The notes under the pieces: model-generated
What the model was told of the DNA's origin: nothing
Database searches by the model: none
The model's input: only the letters and a program-made list of their open reading frames with translations
Shown: one piece after another, positions 40,597 through 45,705 of the stretch
How positions within the stretch are numbered: the first letter of the stretch is position 1
How the letters are laid out: each line of letters begins with the position of its first letter
From: Actinomycetes bacterium
GTDB taxonomy: Bacteria; Actinomycetota; Acidimicrobiia; Acidimicrobiales; Palsa-688
Reading direction: 5' to 3'
Length of the DNA: 45,705 nt
NCBI GenBank assembly: GCA_021787365.1
Contig: JAJYMB010000014.1
Span: 1-45,705, forward strand
Translations under genes and position numbers: made by a program

Positions 40597-41424
40597 ATGC
40601 TCCCGCCGGTCGTGGACGTGGCCTGGACGAAGGAGCACCGTGCCGACGTCGTCCTCGCCGACGTCCGCTGGTACCTGGACGGGCGCTCGGGTCAAGAGGC
40701 CTATAGCCGTGGCCACTTGCCGGGGGCGCTCTTCGTGGACTTGGACCGCTGGCTCGCCGGCAAGGCTGCCTTGGGCGGCGGCCGCCACCCGCTGCCGAGC
40801 CCAGAGACCTTCGCGCTCGGCATGTCGACGCTTGGCATCGGCGACGACAGCGTTGTGGTCGCCTACGACGACCAGGGCGGAGGGATCGCGGCGCGCCTGG
40901 TCTGGATGCTCCGCGTGACCGGCCACGACGCGGCGCTCCTAGACGGGGGCCTGCTCGCCTGGGATGGGGCCCTCGAGACGCGCTCTCCCGTCGTCGTGCC
41001 GGCGCCTTTCATCTCGCGAGCGTGGCCCGAAGAGCGACTGGCTCACGTCGACGACGCCACCGACCCTGCCAACGTGGTACTCGACGCCCGGGACCCGGAG
41101 CGTTACCGCGGGGAGAAGGAGCCCATTGACCCTCGGGCTGGCCATATCCCGGGGGCATGCAACCTCCCCTGGAAAGACAACCTCGACAGCAGTGGGAGGT
41201 TCCTACCGGTCGAGGCTCTCCGCCGGCGCTTCGAGGCAGCTCGGGTCTTCGAGGGCACCCCGGTCGTCTCCTACTGCGGGTCCGGCGTTACGGCTTGCCA
41301 CAACCTGCTTGCGCTCGAGCTCTGCGGCCTCGGCCGAGGGCGGCTCTACCCGGGTTCGTGGTCCGAGTACGCCAAGATGTGCGACAGGCCCCTAGAGACC
41401 GGGGGTCCTCGCCCGCTCCGCTGA
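40597..41424 (+). CDS. Sulfurtransferase, 3-mercaptopyruvate type (two rhodanese domains)
   Basis: A 275-residue tandem rhodanese. ATG 40597 has GGAG 9 bases upstream. Domain 1 (about 1-140): VVLADVRWYLDGRSGQEAYS, RGHLPGALFVDLD, VVVAYDDQGGGIAARLVWML, with Asp in place of the catalytic Cys, as usual for the inactive half. Domain 2 (about 145-275): VVLDARDPERYRGEKEPIDP, RAGHIPGACNLPW, and the active loop SYCGSGVTACHNLLALEL with Cys near residue 227. The CGSGVT loop marks 3-mercaptopyruvate sulfurtransferases, whereas thiosulfate enzymes have CRKGVT. It transfers sulfur to thiols or cyanide. It lies 23 bases after the VOC gene. Confidence 0.94.
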   Translation: MLPPVVDVAWTKEHRADVVLADVRWYLDGRSGQEAYSRGHLPGALFVDLDRWLAGKAALGGGRHPLPSPETFALGMSTLGIGDDSVVVAYDDQGGGIAARLVWMLRVTGHDAALLDGGLLAWDGALETRSPVVVPAPFISRAWPEERLAHVDDATDPANVVLDARDPERYRGEKEPIDPRAGHIPGACNLPWKDNLDSSGRFLPVEALRRRFEAARVFEGTPVVSYCGSGVTACHNLLALELCGLGRGRLYPGSWSEYAKMCDRPLETGGPRPLR

Positions 41425-41486
41425 GGGCGAAGAACCTGCCCGGCCTCATCTGCCTACGGCTGGTAGAACGGCCCGTACCAGCGGCC

Positions 41487-43175
41487 TTACCGGATGTCCA
41501 GCGGGAGCATGGCCAGGGGGCCCGATGGTGGCAGCCCGAGCCGAGCGGCCAGAGCGCCGAAGGGCCCCCAGGCGTCAAGAGACGCTGCCACGGCGCCGGG
41601 GTCTTCGCTCGACCGGGGTGCGCGCAGGCGCTCGGCCGTGGAGATCCGCGGGAACCTGACGAGCTCAGCGTCGGCGGGTAGCCCAGACCGCTCGCGCGCG
41701 AGCGTCACGGCAAGGTCGAGGCCCCCGAGCTCATCGACCAGACCTCGCTCTTTGGCGTCCGCGCCGGTCCATACGCGTCCTCGCGCCACGTTTCCCACCT
41801 CCTCTGTCGTCATCGAGCGTCCGGCTGCAACCTTTGCTACGAAGTCGTCGTAGATCCGGTCAAGCCAGTCCGATAGCCGTTGCCACTCTTCGGGGGAGAA
41901 CTCGTCGAACGCCGACATCATCCGCGCATGAAGCCCTGCGGCTATCGTCCCATGGCGGATCCCAAACCTCCCGAGGAGGTCGGCAAAGGAGAGCTTTCCG
42001 CCCAGCACCCCTATCGACCCGGTGAGAGTACCGGGTTGTGCGACGATCAAGTCCGCCGGGGCAGAGACGAAGTAGCCCCCGGAGGCCGCCACGTCACCCA
42101 TCGAGATGACCACCGTCTTGCCCGAGTGCTTCAGCTGGCTCACTTCGCGCCATATGACGTCCGAGGCCACGTACGATCCCCCGGGGCTGTTGACCCGGAA
42201 CACCACCGCCCGGACACGGCCGTCGGCCTGCGCAGCCCTCAGCGCGGCACCGACCGTGTCCGAGCCCATGGCGGCCGCGGGTAGTGGACCGTCCGAACTT
42301 CGACCGAGACGGATCCGGCCGCTGCCGCTGACTAGGGCCACCACACCGCGCCGGCGGGCGACGGAGCGGCGGAGGCGCGCCTCGACCTGATGGCGAGGGC
42401 GGTACCGGTGGGCGAAGAGCAACTGCGCGTCCGGGCTGGTCCTGCGCCGGAGAGCCCCATAGACCTCGTCGCGATAGCCGACCCGGTCGACCAAGCCGGC
42501 CTCGTGAGCCTCTTTGGCGGCGAGCGGTGCCCGGTCGGCCAGATCCCTGACCGTAGCCGTCTCGAGCTGCCGTCCTCGGGCTACACCGTCCACCATCTGC
42601 TCGAACAAAGAAGCGACCACCCGGCCCGTGGCCTCTCGTTGAGGCTCGGTGAACGATCGCTCCAAGAGCATGTTGGCCGCGTTTTTGTACTCGTGACGGG
42701 TGCCGATCTGCCTTCGCACGCCAGCATTGTCCAGCGCCTCGGCCAGGAACAGCGAATTAGAGGCGACGCCTACGAAACCAACCTCACCCGAAGGCTGCAG
42801 CCAGACCTCGTCAAAGCCGGCTGCCAAATAGTAGGGCACGGTGGCGGCGGAGGCCTCGCCGAAGGTCTCAGCCCAAGCTACTGCGTGCTTGCCCGCGGCC
42901 CGGAACGCCTTGACCGCGTCGCGGAGCTCCTGGGCCGTGGCGAAGCCCATGCCACGTGCGCCCACTTTCGCGACCAGGCCGGCGACCTTGGGGTCAGAGC
43001 GCGCCTCGCTCAGGGCTCTCAGCACAACGGGCAGTGAAACCCGTCGCCGCCAGAGCAGCCGCGCCAGTGGGTCAGTAGGCCGGTCCTCCAGCAGAGGCTG
43101 GGTGAGGTCCAACTCGAGCAGGTACGGCGCCATCTTGCGCCTACGCAGTTCGGTGAGTCCTCGCACTACATCCAT
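41487..43175 (-). CDS. sppA: SppA-type signal peptide peptidase (67K form)
   Basis: A 562-residue serine/lysine protease of the S49 family, double-domain type, which degrades cleaved signal peptides or membrane-protein fragments. I start at ATG 43175 (GGGAGGGACG upstream). The general-base Lys is in HEYKNAANMLLERSFTEPQR (about residue 164) of the first domain. The nucleophile Ser is in GDVAASGGYFVSAPADLIVA (about residue 366) of the second. Also typical are VVFRVNSPGGSYVASDVIWR and GTLTGSIGVLGGKLSF. No N-terminal membrane anchor is seen, unlike E. coli SppA, so it may be cytoplasmic or peripherally bound. It converges on the sulfurtransferase gene. Confidence 0.92.
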   Translation of the reverse strand: MDVVRGLTELRRRKMAPYLLELDLTQPLLEDRPTDPLARLLWRRRVSLPVVLRALSEARSDPKVAGLVAKVGARGMGFATAQELRDAVKAFRAAGKHAVAWAETFGEASAATVPYYLAAGFDEVWLQPSGEVGFVGVASNSLFLAEALDNAGVRRQIGTRHEYKNAANMLLERSFTEPQREATGRVVASLFEQMVDGVARGRQLETATVRDLADRAPLAAKEAHEAGLVDRVGYRDEVYGALRRRTSPDAQLLFAHRYRPRHQVEARLRRSVARRRGVVALVSGSGRIRLGRSSDGPLPAAAMGSDTVGAALRAAQADGRVRAVVFRVNSPGGSYVASDVIWREVSQLKHSGKTVVISMGDVAASGGYFVSAPADLIVAQPGTLTGSIGVLGGKLSFADLLGRFGIRHGTIAAGLHARMMSAFDEFSPEEWQRLSDWLDRIYDDFVAKVAAGRSMTTEEVGNVARGRVWTGADAKERGLVDELGGLDLAVTLARERSGLPADAELVRFPRISTAERLRAPRSSEDPGAVAASLDAWGPFGALAARLGLPPSGPLAMLPLDIR

Positions 43176-43830
43176 GCACGTCCCTCCCAACAAGCTGACC
43201 GGCGCCACGGCTTGGCCACCGGCGTGTCATCCCAAGTTATGCCATCACTTCGGCCGGGGCGTCGAGACGAATTACTACGCAAAATGGGGTCACTATTTTC
43301 CCTTGGCTTCACGGTGGCCGAGGGAAAGGTGACGGCGTTGACCGGACATCCCGCTGACCGGACATCCCGCTTCATCGTCAATCCCGCGCCAGCCCCGGCG
43401 TCGAGACCCCAGCTGATGACCTCGGTGGGATGGATCCGGAGGATCGCCCCGCGGGGTTGCCCTCGTCGTCGAGCGCCGCCTGATGCGCCGGCATTGCAGC
43501 CGTGGGTTACCTCTGGCCCATGCGGCTGTACAACCGGGAGCGCTCGTCCACGGTTGAGCAGGCTCGCCACCTTGCGCCAGGTCGACCACCTCTCGGGCGG
43601 TCGCCTCGTACTCGGGGGCCTCGGGCGGGGCCACGGCAAATCCCTCCGAGAGACGGGCTGTCGGAACACGCGCCGTGCGGATCTCGAGGTTCGCCGTGCC
43701 TCCGAGGAGTTTCCGACCGGCGGCGAGTGCGCTCGCAAACGCGCCCGGGGCCATGGTTGGGCCTCGGCCGCGCCCTCCGCCCAGATCTCGTTCGGTGCCC
43801 CGATCTGTTTGCAACAAGGCGGGCTCTTTC
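43176..43830. other. 655-bp region without an intact gene
   Basis: No complete gene is supportable. It contains the sppA promoter side, a perfect 16-bp tandem repeat (tgaccggacatcccgc at 43339-43354 and 43355-43370) and a possible oxidoreductase scrap near 43554-43640. Long overlapping open frames on both strands have poor protein character. The region is probably decayed DNA next to an acquired gene. Confidence 0.5.
43554..43640 (+). pseudogene. Possible scrap of an LLM-class flavin oxidoreductase
   Basis: One plus-strand frame reads LSRLATLRQVDHLSGGRLVL followed by GGLGRGHGK. The block 'ATLD.LSGGR.VLG.GRGH' is a signature of luciferase-like F420/FMN monooxygenases. The surrounding sequence does not extend the match, and one residue is inserted in the glycine run, so this may be chance. 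Confidence 0.25.
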
Positions 43831-45174
43831 CTATACGGCGCGCGCAACTCTGTGTCGGGCAAGGGCCTGGAAGACACGTCGATGCACCGGTTGGAGCAAC
43901 GTCCAGTAGAGGAACCCAGGGATCCCCTTCGGGCGGAGTGAGCCGACTTGGACGAGCTCCTCCTCATCGCATCCGTAGCCGAGCCATGCTTCTCCGGGAA
44001 ACCAGCGGATCGCGCGCAACACAAGAGTGCCGCGTTCACGTCGAACGACGAGCCACCAGTCAACAGCCGCGCCTTGGACGATCTCCGTTGGGGAGCTGAG
44101 CTTCCAGTGCTCCCCGACGCCACGACCGATGAGCGCACGCACTCTCCACAGGAACGTCAGGCCGTACCAGCTATAGCTTCCTCCGATCCGTTGGAGATCG
44201 GAGTCGACGCGCGCCGGTGTGGCACTTTTGAGAGGGGCAACGACCCGCACGGTGTACACGCCGTCCCGCAGCCCGCTTTCGCGACGGAGGAGGTCGTGAT
44301 CGATCTCTAGTGTCTGGCCGGCAAGGGCCGCCAAAAGCGCATCGGCAAGACCCATCGGCTCAATGGCGAACGCCGCGTCGGTTCGCGCGTGATCTCCCAC
44401 GATGACCTCGGTTCCGAGGCTCTCGATGAGCGCGTGGCTGACGCGGCGATCCACCGGCGTGACGAGATCGAGCCAGTATGACGACAGTCGAGGCGTCAGG
44501 TACGGCACGTCGATGATGCGCCGACGACGCAGACCACGCGCAGTCGCGTACGCCGCTATCATCTCTCGATAGGACGTGACGTCGGCGCCACCGACCTCGT
44601 ACACGCCGGGCTCGACGTCTATAGCGCCGATCAGGTACCGGATCATGTCGGCCAAGGCGATCGGTTGGATTGCGGTGCGCACCCAACGTGGGCAGACCAT
44701 GAACGGGAGCCGCTCGGTGAGATACCGCAGCATCTCGAAGGAGATGCTGCCGGCACCGAGAACGACGGCCGCCCGTAGCTCGACAACAGGAACATCCCCA
44801 GACGCGAGCGCGGTGCCAACTTCCTGGCGGCTCGCAAGATGCGCCGACGCCGGGTCATGTCCAAGCCCACCGAGGTAGACGATGCGTCGGAGGCCCGCGG
44901 CTGCAGCGGCTCTCCCGAAGCCTGCAGCCAGCTGGCGGTCACGAGCGCGAAAGTCTTTGCTGCTCAGCGAGTGCACGAGATAGAACGCGATCTCACAGCC
45001 AGCCAACGCGCTCTGTAGGGCCGTCTCATCGGCCACGTCAACCGAACGTCCGTCAGCGCCGGCGATCTCTGGAGCATGACGGGAGAGCGCGATGACATCG
45101 TGGGCCGCCTCGACGAGCGCAACTGCCAGTGCCCTTCCGACGAACCCGTTTGCCCCCACAACCGCGATTCTCAC
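43831..45174 (-). CDS. SDR-type NAD(P)-binding protein with DUF2867 domain
   Basis: A protein of about 447 residues. I start at GTG 45174 (VRIAVVGANGFVGRALAVAL), though its GGAGG is very close and earlier GTG codons at 45189-45192 are possible. Residues 1-300 form an atypical short-chain dehydrogenase: VVGANGFVG for the nucleotide, CEIAFYLVHSLSSKDFRARD, RRIVYLGGLGHDP, LRAAVVLGAGSISFEMLRYL, ADMIRYLIGAIDVEPGVYEV. Residues 310-447 are the DUF2867 part: GVGEHWKLSSPTEIVQG, VDWWLVVRRERGTLVLRAIR, WFPGEAWLGYGCDEEE and PKGIPGFLYWTLLQPVHRRV. Function is unknown. By eye its DNA is less GC-rich at third positions than its neighbours, which suggests horizontal acquisition. Confidence 0.9.
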   Translation of the reverse strand: MRIAVVGANGFVGRALAVALVEAAHDVIALSRHAPEIAGADGRSVDVADETALQSALAGCEIAFYLVHSLSSKDFRARDRQLAAGFGRAAAAAGLRRIVYLGGLGHDPASAHLASRQEVGTALASGDVPVVELRAAVVLGAGSISFEMLRYLTERLPFMVCPRWVRTAIQPIALADMIRYLIGAIDVEPGVYEVGGADVTSYREMIAAYATARGLRRRRIIDVPYLTPRLSSYWLDLVTPVDRRVSHALIESLGTEVIVGDHARTDAAFAIEPMGLADALLAALAGQTLEIDHDLLRRESGLRDGVYTVRVVAPLKSATPARVDSDLQRIGGSYSWYGLTFLWRVRALIGRGVGEHWKLSSPTEIVQGAAVDWWLVVRRERGTLVLRAIRWFPGEAWLGYGCDEEELVQVGSLRPKGIPGFLYWTLLQPVHRRVFQALARHRVARAV

Positions 45175-45279
45175 CCCTCCACCATGCACCACCGAGCGAC
45201 CAGCCGCGTGCGCGGCTTCTCCTCGCTCCATCGCGGCAGTGAAAATGGCGAGTCGCGATCTACGCCCGGCGCTCCGTGC

Positions 45280-45462
45280 TCATGACTTCTCCTCCGCCTT
45301 GGTTGATGAAGCGGCATAGGTGCCGAGCGTCGCGGGTTCGGTGGTGACCTGCCCGGCGGTGGCCACCCCGCTCCAGCGTTCGACCTCGCCGGCCAGGTCG
45401 AAGTGGTCGATGGGGGCGGCGTGCTCGTAGACACCCCAGTCGCCGCGAGGGAGCATCCACAT
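45280..45462 (-). CDS. Small hypothetical protein or gene remnant
   Basis: A 60-residue frame from ATG 45462 (MWMLPRGDWGVYEHAAPIDH, then DLAGEVERWSGVATAGQVTT). The same frame stays open and plausible upstream (SNEFELMW), so the true start may be earlier or missing. Its TGA overlaps an ATG (45283) that has an excellent ribosome-binding site (GGAGGAGA) but opens only seven codons, MSTERRA, before TAG 45260-45262. I read this as an operon whose second gene was cut off when the SDR/DUF2867 segment arrived. I recognise no family. Confidence 0.35.
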   Translation of the reverse strand: MWMLPRGDWGVYEHAAPIDHFDLAGEVERWSGVATAGQVTTEPATLGTYAASSTKAEEKS

Positions 45463-45507
45463 CAGCTCGAACTCGTTGCTTGGGGGTCCCTTTTGCTTAG
45501 GTTGGGA

Positions 45508-45530
45508 CGGAGCGGGCAGATCCCGCTCCG
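45508..45530. terminator. GC-rich hairpin after the yceI-like gene
   Basis: cggagcggg (45508-45516) and cccgctccg (45522-45530) form a perfect 9-base stem with a 5-base loop. It lies about 50 bases after the leftward yceI-like stop. No T run follows on the minus strand, so it would be an L-shaped GC hairpin of the kind common in actinobacteria. Confidence 0.5.
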
Positions 45531-45581
45531 GGCTCAGGTGAACGGCCTTGACGTCGCGAGCGCTGCCCGCTCGGAGCTGGC

Positions 45582-45705
45582 TCAGGCGGCGCCGGCGCTG
45601 CGGATGGCGGAGACCTCGAACTCCAAGGTGACGTTCTCGCTGACGAGCACGCCGCCGGCTTCGAGCGCCGCGTTCCAGTTGACGCCCCAGTCCTTGCGGT
45701 TGACG
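45582..45705 (-). CDS. YceI-family protein, C-terminal 40 residues (runs off the window)
   Basis: Only the 3' end is present; the gene continues beyond the right edge. The last residues read VNRKDWGVNWNAALEAGGVL, then VSENVTLEFEVSAIR. The 'NRKDFGV.WN..LE.GG.LV...V.....' pattern is the diagnostic C-terminal strand pair of YceI-like lipocalin-fold proteins, which bind isoprenoid or lipid molecules. TGA is at 45582-45584. A GC hairpin follows. Whether it has a signal peptide cannot be seen here. Confidence 0.85.
   Translation of the reverse strand, partial: VNRKDWGVNWNAALEAGGVLVSENVTLEFEVSAIRSAGAA

Noticed and set aside
43293..44138. 281-residue minus-strand frame that overlaps the SDR gene start of decay
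   Set aside because: It shares DNA with the well-supported SDR/DUF2867 gene in another frame and has no recognisable domain.

Overview
The window is GC-rich bacterial DNA from an actinobacterium, most likely of the class Acidimicrobiia. The best clue is the secreted protein at 3977-6301. Its C-terminal half carries GYWLV / VFSFGDA / FYG repeats, which I associate with that class. Frequent GTG and TTG starts, promoters that put the first base of the start codon at or near +1, an EXLDI protein and an ECF sigma/VOC pair fit the same picture. I see no rRNA, tRNA or CRISPR array.

Layout. Positions 1-1780 are a scarred edge: an IS982-type transposase stub with an amber stop, a secreted TapB-like protein and a LuxR C-terminal fragment. 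Positions 1778-13905 are a cell-surface polysaccharide region: a multi-membrane protein, the secreted beta-propeller protein, a coiled-coil protein coupled to a GT4 glycosyltransferase, two further GT4 enzymes (one fused to a second domain I do not recognise), a TIGR01777-type epimerase and a phytoene-desaturase-like flavoprotein. Positions 14250-20460 hold two DHA2 drug exporters (one behind a 20-codon upstream ORF, one paired with a TetR regulator and a palindromic operator), DoxX and GlsB-like membrane proteins, and a nitroreductase. Positions 20590-23190 hold a divergent FMN-protein/MocR pair between two decayed copies of one unknown gene.

Positions 23157-28929 run leftward: a diguanylate cyclase, a ROK sugar kinase overlapping a mannose-6-phosphate-isomerase-like protein, and EXLDI / 20-codon ORF / APH(6)-like kinase. 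Positions 29224-34598 run rightward: a secreted phospholipase D-like protein, TetR, ECF sigma factor and triple-VOC protein in overlapping frames, then an ABC-F protein behind a leader with a 9-codon ORF. Positions 34652-43175 hold an ArsR-type regulator, a CstR-like persulfide-type sensor with its operator, a 719-residue unknown protein, DUF429, VOC, a 3-mercaptopyruvate-type sulfurtransferase and SppA. The right edge has decayed DNA, an SDR/DUF2867 protein of different base composition, a small-ORF remnant and the 3' end of a yceI-like gene.

The points most worth following are: (1) a 117-bp intergenic palindromic element present twice (14020-14136 and 29027-29143); (2) short upstream ORFs before a drug exporter, an ABC-F protein and an antibiotic-kinase-like gene; (3) a TetR gene whose expected N-terminus is in frame but has no start codon; (4) two paralogous relics of an unknown gene; (5) a glycosyltransferase with an unrecognised second domain.
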